64,000 bases of DNA. It comes from Apostichopus japonicus (taxonomy: Eukaryota > Echinodermata > Holothuroidea > Aspidochirotida > Stichopodidae). Of the stretch, positions 1-10,788 are shown piece after piece (the first letter of the stretch is position 1; every line of letters starts with the position of its first letter). Below the pieces are notes generated by a model. The model worked only from the letters and a program-made list of their open reading frames with translations. It was not told the DNA's origin and ran no database searches. The stretch lies in assembly GCF_037975245.1 (NCBI RefSeq), contig NC_092561.1, positions 10,539,001 through 10,603,000 of the forward strand, in the 5' to 3' direction. Position numbers and translations under genes: made by a program.

Positions 1-159
1 AGAGTCACAAAATTTACTGTTTTTGTTTTTTCTTCTTGGCTGCTCAAAAGCATTACTCCAAGTAATGAATATCAAGTCTTCACATAGATACCAAAAAGAT
101 TACTGAATTTTCCTTTTCAGAAGATATTCAAATTTTGCGGAAAATCACCTTTAACAAAG

Positions 160-1352
160 GTCACGTGAGTCACGTCACGCGAGTCACGTCAATTCAAGAT
201 AGTGTTTCTACCTATATTACTGTGTGAAAATTACAGGGATTTATAGTTTGATGAATGAATCACTGATTAAAGATATCATATATGCATTCCCCTTTTAATT
301 AGGCAACTTGAGTAATATTGGCACACATAATTCAACCAATTATAATAATTTCATTTGAAATATCAGAATTTACATTCATGAATATTTATTCGCAATAAAA
401 TGCCTATTTTATCACCACATTTGGAAAGTTAGCATGTGTCATTGATTTTTTAGTAATATACAAAAACATAATCTATATTAGTATCTGGCAATGCAATGTG
501 CTATGACTTGACAACCTTACGGTTAACTGCACAATCATTCCCAAAATCAAAATGAGAATGGTAATTTGATCACAATGAATAAAAAATTGAATACAGCCGT
601 AACACTTTTGGTTTATTCAAATATGACAAATGAGAATGGTAATTTGAATTACATTTTGATAGATGTTTCTTCTATAACTTTCAAATGAGTGACTTCAACA
701 GACTAAATATTGTTATAAATATTAATTGACGAGATATACTGCCTGAAAAACTGTACTACCCGTACAGTATATTACCTACTGTCTGCAGTCATGAGGGTAA
801 CTCGGGGACATTAATATCATCTGAACATTTCCAAGGGAAGTTCCTTTTGGACAATTTCTAGACCAATGAATGTTATATTTGACTATGCAAGATCTATACC
901 TTCGATTCACTACTGCATTTGGTCTAGAACTATCTGAAAAGTGAGCTCGTCACGCGAGTCACGTTTTCTTGTCACGCGAGTCACAATACATCTTCAACGT
1001 TATTTTCATGCGTTACAACATTTTCTCAAAGTTGCATAGCAATTGAGGTAGAGGTGTTTTTCAACTTCGGTATGATTATAAAAAGTTATTGGAAACATTT
1101 TAATAAGACATAAGAAATCGAACATTTGTGTGTGCATTCTGATTTTCGCTAATAGTAACTGTCACGCGAGTCACGTTTAGTTTTTGACCAATTTCACCCC
1201 CAATACTTGAGGTATAAATATTTTTCGCTACTGTTGTAAACATTAAGGCTTACCTTCACTGACTACATGAATGCTTTTCTCCCATGTATTTCCTTATTTG
1301 TTTAATGATATCAAATAGAGAGGAATTTTAGTAAAAATGTCACGCGAGTCAC
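160..1352 (+). repeat. Cluster of five exact copies of a 14-mer, GTCACGCGAGTCAC
   Basis: The word GTCACGCGAGTCAC occurs exactly at 174-187, 949-962, 971-984, 1161-1174 and 1339-1352, always on the same strand. A one-mismatch copy (GTCACGTGAGTCAC) abuts the first at 160-173. The word is itself a direct repeat of GTCAC with a 4-base spacer. It is CpG-containing inside AT-rich sequence, so it stands out sharply. Function is unknown: candidates are a clustered factor-binding site or remnants of a short-period satellite. Confidence 0.75.
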
Positions 1353-1539
1353 CACGGAATTGACCCTATATATAATCAGGGATGCATGTACCGGATAATT
1401 ACACCGTCTTTATTACACTACAGACATTTCAATTTAAACATGTTCATAAAAGGAAAACAATCGTTGAAAATATTTCTTTTTATAAATTGGCTATTTGCAT
1501 ATGCTGAACGAGAAATTACAATTAGAACAGATAGAACTA

Positions 1540-2065
1540 ATATACATAATGTATGTATGTGTGTTGCAGATTTCACAAAATCTTTACCATTACTTGATAA
1601 CAGTGACATGCATAAATTAATATATTTACATATAAAAGCAAAATTTAAAAGTCTTAATTAAAAAAAATTATGCTGATATGTGTAAATTACTTGTAAATAA
1701 AACGAAATCGTTGAAATGTGTTGAAAATGTGTGTTTGCTTTTCTTCACTTGAAATTGCGTCATATGAAATGTAATATTTATCCAATTCCCATAACGTATG
1801 TATGTGTGTTATAGATTTCACCAAATCTGTACCATTACTTGAATACAGTGGCACGCATAAATTAAAATACTTACATATAAAAGCAACATTGAAAAGCCTT
1901 AATCTCAAATATTTGACTTGTAAATGCTTACTAAACGGAATTTTGATAACAACGTAATTTAATGTATAAACAGTATGTACAAAGTGTGTACAGAATTCAC
2001 CAAAGTCGTAACGTTATACTGATACGTGTAACTTAAATGTGTCCATAAGAAATGCATAATTTGAC
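1540..2065 (+). repeat. Degenerate tandem repeat, about three units
   Basis: Blocks beginning near 1551, 1796 and 1973 share the same order of words: a GTATGTAT/GTGTGT stretch, AGATTTCAC(C/A)AAA, a run around TACCATTACTTG, and then ATAAATTAA...TACATATAAAAGCAA. Spacing is about 245 and then 177 bases, and the third unit is the most diverged. Non-coding. Confidence 0.6.
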
Positions 2066-3783
2066 TTCCAAATACGTTTTATGGAATCATATTATAATAA
2101 GTTTCTACTGAGGACTATATTTAGAATAACTTTGTATGAATATTATTTATATAAACCCTCTGTTTTCAGGACATGTATGTATAGCCTAATTGTTCTATTA
2201 TTAAACAGATATTATCGAAAGCTAGTGGGCGTGACCCAGAATTGATTCTCGGAAACTTTTCGGTGGGTCGCGGGATTTTCCAGATGTTTGAGCCTGGTGT
2301 GGGGTCGGGTGTGGTTCGGGTGTGAGGTCGGGTGGGTCGTGAGGAGTGGGATCTGGTGGGTCGTGGCTCACCCCTCATAGAAACCTCCTGGGTCTAAAAG
2401 TTTGCGAATCGCTGATTAACAGCATTTGACAGCTGTTTCTTGTAGACTGTTAGTAGTGTTTGAAGTGAGTCGACATCGGTCTGTAACGCAACATTTTAGA
2501 TGGACTACATAAGTCAATTTGCTGATATTGTAAATATTCAACGTTGAAGCAGTTTGCCATTTAAATAAATGCTTCGGAAACGTAGTGTGATTTTCTTCGT
2601 GCCGTAGTTTACTTTACATTTATTGTTTCTTCCAGGGCACTATCCTATGTGAACACATAATATATACATAACACGACGTGTTTCTGCATACACACAAGCA
2701 CTACATTCAGGGCTAGTACGCCCGGTCAAGGTGACATACCCTTCTATGACGTATAAGAACCGTCCTCGGAGTAGCTCCTCATTCCGACAAAATTTAATTT
2801 CTCCCTATTTAACAAAACAATAGTCTCGTTGACTTATCTAGTCAATGATGAAGCCATTAAGGCATGAATTTTTATAACCCCGACATATTTCTACAGGCAG
2901 CTGTTACCGAATACCAAAGTGCGTAATCAAACTACAGTTTCAAACTAGCAAATGAAAGTATGTTGTCCAAAATATTAAATGCATTGAAAAGTAATCAATT
3001 TTCCAACTAAAGCGAAACTTTCAATTCGAAATATAATTTGCCAAAGTTACAGTGCAGATGTAAAATCGTTGACAAACGAAATATGTGAACTACAATGTTA
3101 CTGAGTGCAGTCGAATATTGTCACCTGCAAAAAAAAGAAGCATAACCAATCTCGCGGAACCGAGACCAGTGCAATGCAACAGAATGAAAAGCAAACCCTG
3201 ACAATGAACTGTCGATGATATTTTAATTTTAATTACTTTTTAAATAGCGCCATCTTTTCTATTTGCCGAATTTCTCACTATTTTTTATTAAGGGGCTAGG
3301 GGGGGGGGGCGGGTGATTGAGGAAAATTTTCATTAATTTTGTGAGAAACAGGTGTGCAAATAAATATAGACCAAGATATACTAAAAATGAATACTCGTAT
3401 ATCCAAAGAGTTGCACTTTTATTCAAACTGGAAAAATAGTTGTGTTAGGTTGACAGTTATAAATAGATGATTGAGTTTTACGACATCATTTAGTTTTACA
3501 TATGTAATGTATTTCAAATGAAAAGCATATGCATACAATTAACTGTATAGCAGGGCGCTTAGAACCAGGCTGCAGTGAGACTTCTCCATCTATCTCATAA
3601 TAATATATTCTACTCTTGCTTCCCACTCATAAAATGTTACGGGATAACGCCAACGACGCCCATGGCTGTTAGATAAATTATGGTCGTCATTTATCGCATA
3701 ATCGAGCAAAGCTTTCAGATGATAATACAAGTTTTAACCAATGACATTCATTCTCCAACGGTAAAATTTCAAGTTTCGGACGT

Positions 3784-4003
3784 ATGGAAAGCCGTTTTAA
3801 CATTTCCTACGGAAGTTTAGAAAATTGAATTCAATTTTGGATATTGAAATTTAATTTCAGACATCTTAAAATCAATGTAAGATATTTTACCATTTGTAAT
3901 CTAGATATCTGAAATAGGATTTCTTTCAGATATCTCAATATGCACTTCAGATAGATGGAATAACGTACAATTTTAGCAAATAAATATTAAAACGGCTTTC
4001 CAT
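3784..4003. mobile_element. MITE-like element with 17-bp terminal inverted repeats
   Basis: ATGGAAAGCCGTTTTAA at 3784-3800 is matched by its exact reverse complement at 3987-4003, enclosing 220 bp. The interior is AT-rich and repeats words of the TTCAGATATCT type, giving further internal palindromes. There is no coding capacity. Flanks read CGT on the left and GTAC on the right, so no clear target duplication survives. The superfamily is not assignable. Confidence 0.65.
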
Positions 4004-4929
4004 GTACAAGCGTTGAGAGGGGGGGGGGGGGTACTGATTTAATTAATTTCGGAATGAAATATTGGTTTAATATAATTGTTTTGTTGTTTAGTTATGTTAC
4101 AGCCTGAAACGGTATACTCAATGAATGTAAAAATGTCAGTTATTACAGAGCACGGTTTTCAACATTTGGGGTCAGTGCTTCAGAGGCTGTTCGATATTTT
4201 CCATCATTTATTATAACACGAACAATAACGAAAAGAATAGTAAGAAGAATAAAGAGAGGCTGTGGTGAGAAGTATATCGTTAAGTTTAGGCTAATTCGGT
4301 TTTTTACAAGGTAATCTTACAAATAAAACCGAACATTGACTCATTTCTCCACCAGTTTGGGAATCTCGAAACACATCCATTTACGTCACGAAATGGAGTT
4401 CATTCTCGAGCCTGATCACTGTAACCGATCCACACGTGCTGAAAGAGAAGATGACGTAAATATGCAACGATTGCCAAGATAAAATCTATAGGAAATTCAG
4501 TTTTTTTCTAACATTTACATAGGTCTCACGTAGGGATTTTACAGGCCCGTTCTTAGAGCAGGCATACCGTACAGGGTATGCATTTTACATGTATTGACAC
4601 CTGAGCAAGTCTAGGTAAGTATGACATCATCAAGCTTATTGTGCTTGGATTGTTAACGTATTCTTCTTTATTTACATTACTTTTCATTTCCTTGATAAAC
4701 ATCAGTCTTGTCAATGCCGATGCTCGATTTTAGCAGGTATGATATGAGCTATAATGATGACATTATCAGCGCAGCTGAGCTATAGCGAAGTGCGACTCTG
4801 CCGAAATTCTGTCACTTTTGCCACTGTGTTTGAATGACTGCCATTTCGTCAGTTTTCATTCAATTTGGCAGGATATTCATCAGTTGGTTTTTGAGTTAAG
4901 TTTCCATGCGATCATATAAGTAAATTTGA

Positions 4930-4955
4930 AGGTCATCTGAGGTCACAAGAGGTCA
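4930..4955 (+). promoter_or_regulatory. Three AGGTCA half-sites with 4-base spacers (DR4-DR4)
   Basis: Perfect AGGTCA words stand at 4930-4935, 4940-4945 and 4950-4955, separated by TCTG and CAAG. AGGTCA direct repeats spaced by four are the classical DR4 arrangement bound by RXR heterodimers of the thyroid hormone receptor/LXR type. No gene is nearby on good evidence. The sequence resembles the reverse strand of the dispersed ~145-bp repeat elsewhere in the window, so it may be repeat-borne and not selected. Confidence 0.4.
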
Positions 4956-5689
4956 TTTTCTGAAAATGTAAAATATGCTACCCCTCTTATAGCTTTTGTC
5001 CAAAACTGCTGAAATGTTGTGGATATAAATTAGAAAGTGGTGAAATAAAGTTGTTCAGGGGGAAAATTGACGTTATGTGAGGGCCCAAAACAGGGCCTTC
5101 TGTAGAGTTTTCAGTCATGATGAAATGTAGGCCACAGATCATGTGCAATGATCATGAAATTTGTTTTTTCAACTTTTAGTATTCATCGCCAGTATGCGTT
5201 TTGGTATGATCAGCAAAATGGGAAATAATTTCACCCGCGGGAGACTTGATCAAGTCAAATATTTACCTGTTGTTCAAGCTTTCCATCTAGTTCGAACTTT
5301 TCCACAGTTTGCGTGTGGAATACGACATTGTGAGAATGACCTATATTGTTGGAGCCGAATCCGAGGTCTGCTCTTTAACGTTACAAACGTAGTACGTCGT
5401 TTGTAAGCAAGTTGCGGGTCGTTCTATTATTGTAAAGGTGCAGTTTTCGTGAGTAATTTCAGCCCAATTCAAACGTTGATATCCACATTTGTTGGCAGAT
5501 TTTTTTTTTGCATTTATGAAGGTTACTGAGACTTCATCAAGTCAAAATATGACCAACGAGCCAAATGTGCTTCAACTTTGTTTCTTATATTTTCCCCAAT
5601 TTATTACAATGTTTTTTTTCTGTAATGGAGGGGAGTTTTACCAATTGCTGAAATCTAAAACAATGAAGATATTACTCTTAGCATGACCT

Positions 5690-5990
5690 AAGAATCCAAT
5701 AGGCTGGACCTCAACAAAAAACGATAGGCTTCTTGTACTGAACGTTTCACAACTATATAGTCCTACTAAATATGAGATTGGTTCAAGCTTCCCTTCTTGA
5801 GATATTGTGTCTACAAGGTTTTCACTATTTGGCTCCTGGTGACCCCAAATGACTTTTGACCTCCCCACAAAACAATAGGGTTCTTCTACTCAATGTAGGT
5901 TCTGCTACTCACGAAATATGAGATTGGTCCAAGCTTCACTTCTTGAGATATCGTGTTTACAAGCAAGGCGTCACACACACAAACACATAG
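5690..5990 (+). repeat. Short array of the dispersed ~145-bp repeat with CA-rich end
   Basis: Two degenerate units share the family words AATATGAGATTGGT(C/T)CAAGCTTC, TTCTTGAGATAT(T/C)GTGT and TGACTTTTGACCTCC. The array ends in the same AGCAAGGCGTCACACACAC terminus seen at 37825 and 62265. It is a third location of the family, without the long upstream part carried by the two composite copies. Confidence 0.7.
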
Positions 5991-6285
5991 GTTACGATTA
6001 TCATCGAAACCAACTAGAAGGGGAATTACGTATTTTCTGTAATTTGAAAAAGGTTTATAAAAAAAATAATGAGATATTTGATTAGATCTAAAAGTATCAC
6101 AACAAGTAAGTGGTGTGCGTCAAAATAGTGGGATACCGTACAGCGAATTTCTAACATTTTCAACTATATAAACATCTTTATAACTCCAACGTTGGCCTTT
6201 AAATACCAAATTTGTTTTTGTTTGTACTTCTTGGTTTTTTTGTTTAATTATAATTAGTTTTGTTTTCTTTCTTTTTTTTCTACAG

Positions 6286-6502
6286 TTTTAGAAATTCAAC
6301 ATACTGGAAATTTAAAGAGTTTACCAAACCTGGTCAGATGCTTGGTGATCAAATGAGGGCGTCCTTGGCTCAGGATCCAATCAATCCGGTCTCAACCGAC
6401 AGTTTCTTTCCAGCCTTAGATCAAAGATTGTCACAAATTCTCTCAGAACTTGAAAGATGTATCGACAAATTTGGAAGAGACGCAGTACTTTTGGAAGACT
6501 GA
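6286..6502 (+). CDS. Putative terminal coding exon of an unidentified gene
   Basis: A pyrimidine tract (TTTTCTTTCTTTTTTTTCTACAG) ends in AG at 6284-6285 and is followed by an open frame to a TGA at 6500-6502. The exon begins in phase 2 and encodes about 71 residues. These include a WKFKEFTKPGQ stretch and a C-terminal amphipathic helix (LDQRLSQILSELERCIDKFG) ending in VLLED. The balanced, non-repetitive composition differs from the surrounding AT-rich sequence. An AATAAA lies about 260 bases downstream, near 6763. No upstream exon was recognised, so the gene may start outside the window or be a remnant left by rearrangement. I do not recognise the protein family. Confidence 0.5.
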
Positions 6503-7385
6503 TTCAATCATGACGTCACGAGTGATTCGGGTTAAGGGGGATAGATCGATTGTTGGGCCATTTGGGTTTGTCTAACTCCATTCAATTACAATCAAAAAGG
6601 TAAAAAGAAAAATCTCAATTTGCTCTTACATTAAACTTGCAATACAAACAAAACAAAAACAAAAAACACATTTGTCTGTCCAAGTATCCATTTAACGACA
6701 AGTGTTGAATAATTTTGATTGTTATTAAAACTTTCATTTCGATACCATTGAGAAAGGAAGACAATAAACGATAGCGCAAAACATATTGTAATTTTAATGT
6801 ATAATAATACAAACAAATCATAGAAATATGTCATCAAAACTATGTGTCATCACAATGTGTCATCAAACTGTGTCATCAACACAAATCATTAACAATATTT
6901 TATAAAATTGGGCGAAATGAAATGCAGCATTTCATTGAGATCTTCTGAGAGTAAAAGTTATTTCAATTCGTTTAAATAGAGTACTTAGGAAAGGCTCGTA
7001 AGCAAAAGGGCTAAAAATATGAAGGAAAAGAATTAAGTAAGGCTAAGTAATGTATGGGAAAGTTTCATCTCTGTGGGGGGGGGGCAGTGAGCGAGTGGGA
7101 GGTGAGTGTGGTGGGGGTAAACCATTTACGAAGCAGCCCATGCAGAGAACCAAATTATAGTAGGCTATATACACTTACAGAGTTATCACATAAATCATAC
7201 AACAAAGTGAGAAATATATCATGGACTAAATTTCAGAGTTTGTTTTGTCATGAATTGATCAGTTCTAAAGGATGACTCTAGACAGAAATTTAATCTTAAT
7301 ATGTTATAGTCCAAGAAAAAAGACTGCTAGTTTATAACACTTCTATTACTATTCCGGTATTTAAAGATATTCAGATTTAAAATAT
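6503..7385. other. 3' flank of the exon and pre-insertion flank of the LTR element
   Basis: Non-coding. It contains the candidate polyadenylation signal AATAAA near 6763, a short run of TGTGTCATCA-like words around 6830-6880, a G run near 7075, and the ATAT target duplication at 7382-7385 that flanks the minus-strand LTR element. Confidence 0.5.
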
Positions 7386-8103
7386 TGTAATATTGTGTCG
7401 AGCCCGGCTCCTCCGATAGTAAAACTATATCGGGACTCGCGATAGAAAGGTACTGGGATATCTTGATGCCGTATTTATGCTTCTTCAGGAGATGTCTCGA
7501 ACGGAAGAAAACAATGAGTTCACAGAAAAACAATTTGACAAGATCGGATTTGATTAATGATTCGGTATAATTTCTTCTCTGTCGATTCTCTTAACAAATA
7601 AAACTAAATTACAATGATTTGACTTGACTTGACTTGACTCCGTCAATTAAAAAATTAGAGGGAGTGATGAACTTTCGGCGGAGTGATAAATTTTCTGATC
7701 AAGTGATAAAACTTTCGGCCTCCTTTTCCTTTTAAACCTAACTTCCATAAAATCTCACTGCGCACAATCAGTAGGCAGCCAATGAACTGACCATCCAGTA
7801 TTAACTTAACGATATAAAAATAAGTGCGCTGGCACTGATCTGCCCTGATTGGTTGGGAGTTTGGAAGTCCATCCCCTTTCTATGGAAACTTCCATACCAC
7901 GTGAGAGAACCTTCTCGAATGTTCCACAGACATAATGGAATCTATTTTGGGAAAAGGCCCTGTACCAAGATTCAATAAGATAGTTAAAAACTTCTCGTGG
8001 GAAAACTGAATCCATGACCTAGATAAATACATAAGAGGCCTGTAAGGTGTCTCGATGGAGTTTTTCGGTAACATCAAAGAGATGGTATCACTATTTCATA
8101 ACA
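7386..8103 (-). repeat. 3' LTR of the outer element
   Basis: Read on the minus strand it begins TGTTATGAAATAG (end at 8103) and finishes ...AATATTACA (at 7386), so the ends are TGT...ACA. It is 718 bp, against 723 bp for the plus-strand subfamily. It holds a GACTTGACTTGACTTGACT tract and a palindromic CACGTG. The purine tract of the element lies immediately inside (plus-strand TCCCCCTCAATCTTTT from 8104). Confidence 0.92.
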
Positions 8104-8377
8104 TCCCCCTCAATCTTTTTAAATTTTTGGATACTCCAAAATTTTAACATCATACTGCTTTAACTTATCATTATCTCAAAAAGGTAGTGTAAGCACATTC
8201 ATTAATATTCATTGACTTCAATAAATGGTCTTCATATATCTCAAATGTTAACATCTTGGTTACGAATTATTAAAATGATCATATGGTATATACATTGAAA
8301 TTTTGTTGTTGTTGTGTACCTCTTTAATATTGATGACATCACATGATGTAATCTAAAAAAAAATATCATTAAGATAT
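8104..8377 (-). other. Distal part of the outer element's 3' untranslated region
   Basis: This 274-bp stretch is the reverse complement of the last part of the 3' untranslated region of the plus-strand copies (compare 16630-16905). It ends at the insertion point of the dimer; the preceding part of the same region resumes at 26157. The last four bases, ATAT (8374-8377), are the target duplication of the dimer. Confidence 0.88.
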
Positions 8378-9100
8378 TGTTATGAAATAGTAATACCATC
8401 TCTTTGATGTTACCGAAAAGCTCCATCGAGATACCTTACAGGCCTCTTATGTATTTATCTAGGTCATGGATTCAGTTTTCCCACGAGAAGTTTTTAACTA
8501 TCTTATTGAATCTTGGTACAGGGCCTTTTCCCAAAATAGATTCCATTATGTCTGTGGAACATTCGAGAAGGTTCTCTCACGTGGTATGGAAGTTTCCAAA
8601 GAAAGGGGATGGACTTCCAAACTCCCAACCAATCAGGGCAGATCAGTGCCAGTGCACTTATTTTTATATCATTAAGTTAATACAGGATGGTCAGGTCATT
8701 GGCTGCCTACTGATTATGCGCAGTGAGATTTTTATGGAAGTAAGGTTTAAAAGAAAAAGGAGGTCAGAAATTTATCACTCCGTCAGCGCTCCGTGATCAG
8801 TTCGTTGCTTCGTCACCATTTCATCACTCTTTCTAATTGTTTAATTGACGGAGTCAAGTCAAGTCAAATGATTGTAATTTAGTTTTATTTGTAAAGAGAA
8901 TCGACAGAGAAGAAATTATACCGAATCATTAATCAAATCCTATCTCGTCAAATTGTTTTTTCTGTGAACTCATTGTTTTCGCCCGTTCGAGACATCTCCT
9001 GAAGAAGCATAAATACGGCATCAAGATATCCCAGTACCTTTCTATCGCGAGTCCCGATATAGTTTTACTATCGGAGGAGCGGGCTCGACACAATATTACA
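8378..9100 (+). repeat. LTR 1 of the dimer
   Basis: Begins TGTTATGAAATAG and ends AATATTACA, followed directly by the primer-binding site at 9101. It contains an AAGTCAAGTCAAGTCAA tract near 8850. The 130-codon open frame at 8404-8796 lies wholly within the LTR. It is shortened to 65 codons in the outer subfamily, so it is not treated as a gene. Confidence 0.93.
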
Positions 9101-9113
9101 TGGTGGAGATCGG
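9101..9113 (+). other. Primer-binding site (unit 1)
   Basis: TGGTGGAGATCGG starts at the base after the LTR. The leading TGG is what pairing with a tRNA 3'-CCA end requires. The same word follows the LTR at 17629 and, on the minus strand, at 33648-33660. I could not assign the tRNA. Confidence 0.7.
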
Positions 9114-9802
9114 TTGCTTTCTTCAGGAACAAAACGGTAACGGAACTTTTCACAACTTTCGTTCGTTACGATCAATAACGAACAGGTGATTTTTTTTTTG
9201 GCCCGAAGACCTAACGAGGAACACAACGTATGTTCACGACCTAGCCTAACGGAAACACTCTACGAAGGAAGTCAGCCTATACTGGCCTAAGTCTGTACAC
9301 CGGAACCACTGATCTGTACACTAACGTTAATCAACCCAGCATGCAGTTCGCGTTTGAACATTCGCGCAACTAGTAAGTCATACTACAGCTCTAAACATCA
9401 GAACTGAACATTTTCGCGATCTAAGCCTAGACTCGACCCGATGTTAACGGCGAACGAATCTGAAGTTCTTACGAGATGTAGGCCTACCTGCTACTACCCA
9501 CCTGCTACTGCTACTACCTACTGCTACTACCTGCTGCAACTACTACTGCTGACCGAGGGACTTCAATCATCGTTTGCAGTTCCACTACCAGTTCTTAGTT
9601 AAACTTAAGGGTGAGTGAAATCATGCCAATTTGTATCCCAACAACCCCTATTTGAGATCAGAGTGTACCGATAAGTTATTTTAATCGTGTCCATGTATTG
9701 CATATGTGTTATTTGTATTGCGGTCGATAGTGTGTTGAAATAGGTCAAGGCTTATGTTGTATACTCAGTCATAACTAGCCTACAGTAATTGTATTCAGCA
9801 TA
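9101..9802 (+). promoter_or_regulatory. 5' leader of unit 1 with candidate intron signals
   Basis: This ~700-base leader lies between the LTR and the gag ATG. It contains a (CTA/CTG)n-like patch at 9487-9555 that differs in length and order in the outer copy. It also has a donor-like AAGGGTGAGT near 9606-9615 and acceptor-like TTGTATTCAG at 9789-9798, just before CATAATG. A spliced leader is possible but unproven. Unit 2 has the same leader at 17629-18330. Confidence 0.45.
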
Positions 9803-10759
9803 ATGTCCGTCAGTGAACAGGAAACTTCGACCTCTGTTAATGTTATGCAGAAACATAGGCCCACTGATTTTTTGCCATCACGATTTCAGGGCGATGTAGT
9901 TGATGCAGATTTAGCCGAAGCTCATTATTTGGGATTTGAAGATTATTTAGAGGTGCATAAATTGCCGTCCCAAACCACCCCTGAGGCTGTAGCGGAAGAA
10001 TTTAATGAAATATGTCGCATATTTAAGCGAACACTTAAAGGCCAAGCCAGACTCTGGATTGAAAACAAAAATTTTTCAACTATTGCTGATCTTCGCAAGC
10101 AATTCCTTGCTCGTTTCAGTCCAGGGACTTCTTCCTACGCTAAATCACAGGCATTTCATGCATTAAGCTATACGCCAGGTGATACAGCTCAAGCTCATTT
10201 GGCCAAAATTTCAAAAGCTGCAGCACAATTAAATTATGGCGAGGACCAAATTAGAGATAAATTTATCTCGACCCTGCCTTTGCAATGCCGCTCAGCAGTG
10301 TTAATGTCTGCATCACCAAAAGCAACAATTGCAGATTTGGTCATGAAAGTCCAATGTTATTTTGACTTACAAATCCAAAGTCAACCCCCAGCTTCTTCCG
10401 AACTATTTATGGCAATGCACGACAAAGCATCTTCTGTTCAGACTCCTACTATTTCTGCATCTTCTGAGATACACGAGTTGTGTAATAAAATTCAGGAATT
10501 AGAGACCAAGTTTGATCAGTCACGTAGGTCAGAATTGCAAGACAATCCAAAAGATATGAGGCAAAGATATAGTTCTCGTGATTCTCGTGGTCCTAGGACA
10601 GGTCAGAATAATAACAGGAGAAGGTTACCATATTTTAATCCTTCAGTCACATGTTACTACTGCCAAAATCGAGGTCATTTTGCACAATATTGCCAAATTC
10701 GCCTAAGCCATGAAATGGAGGCTAAGGTAAACAGAGTACCAACACAGAATTTTCAGTAG
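9803..10759 (+). CDS. gag: Gag polyprotein, unit 1
   Basis: This 318-residue protein would form the virus-like particle and bind element RNA. Residues about 20-200 are a retrotransposon-Gag-like helical domain (ARLWIE, LRKQFLARFSPG). A Q/R/N-rich basic linker follows, and then one zinc knuckle of the form C-x2-C-x4-H-x4-C (CYYCQNRGHFAQYC) near the C-terminus. The start is the first ATG after the leader, in the context CATAATGTCC. The frame ends at TAG 10757-10759 and overlaps the pol frame, which is open from about 10726. Pol therefore probably needs a -1 shift. Confidence 0.9.
   Translation: MSVSEQETSTSVNVMQKHRPTDFLPSRFQGDVVDADLAEAHYLGFEDYLEVHKLPSQTTPEAVAEEFNEICRIFKRTLKGQARLWIENKNFSTIADLRKQFLARFSPGTSSYAKSQAFHALSYTPGDTAQAHLAKISKAAAQLNYGEDQIRDKFISTLPLQCRSAVLMSASPKATIADLVMKVQCYFDLQIQSQPPASSELFMAMHDKASSVQTPTISASSEIHELCNKIQELETKFDQSRRSELQDNPKDMRQRYSSRDSRGPRTGQNNNRRRLPYFNPSVTCYYCQNRGHFAQYCQIRLSHEMEAKVNRVPTQNFQ
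10747..10753 (+). promoter_or_regulatory. Candidate -1 frameshift site between gag and pol
   Basis: GAATTTT is read in the gag frame as AAT-TTT, two codons before the TAG stop. A -1 slip re-pairs the Phe tRNA perfectly on TTT and enters the pol frame, which has no stop between 10726 and 15661. It is not a textbook heptamer (first base G), so the assignment is tentative. The same seven bases are kept in unit 2 and in the outer copy, where the next codon changed from CAG to CAT. Confidence 0.45.
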
Positions 10760-10788
10760 GGAGCACTTATGATTGCACTCATCATACA

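Larger units (their letters stand above)
1..3783. other. Non-coding, AT-rich intergenic sequence
   Basis: No convincing exon is seen on either strand. Small open frames here have no recognisable motif and lie in AT-rich sequence. The stretch holds the 14-mer cluster and the degenerate tandem repeat listed separately, a GC-rich low-complexity patch at about 2225-2375 rich in GGGTCG-type words, and a G-homopolymer run near 3300. Confidence 0.6.
4004..6285. other. Non-coding stretch upstream of the terminal exon
   Basis: Apart from the DR4-like site and the ~145-bp repeat array listed separately, I see a G run near 4020 and nothing that can be defended as an exon. The open frame at 5161-5406 begins with a non-ATG codon and resembles nothing I know. 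Confidence 0.5.

Noticed and set aside
2225-2420. GC-rich patch ending AGTTTGCGAATCGCTGAT, reminiscent of a hAT-type end
   Set aside because: I could not find a matching inverted end or target duplication.
5161-5406. Possible exon preceded by TTTTAG
   Set aside because: Weak acceptor, non-ATG start, no recognisable motif, and no convincing donor or link to the exon at 6286.
8404-8796. 130-codon open frame repeated three times (also 16932 and 25460)
   Set aside because: It lies wholly inside the LTR, repeats only because the LTR does, is shortened in the other subfamily, and has no recognisable domain.
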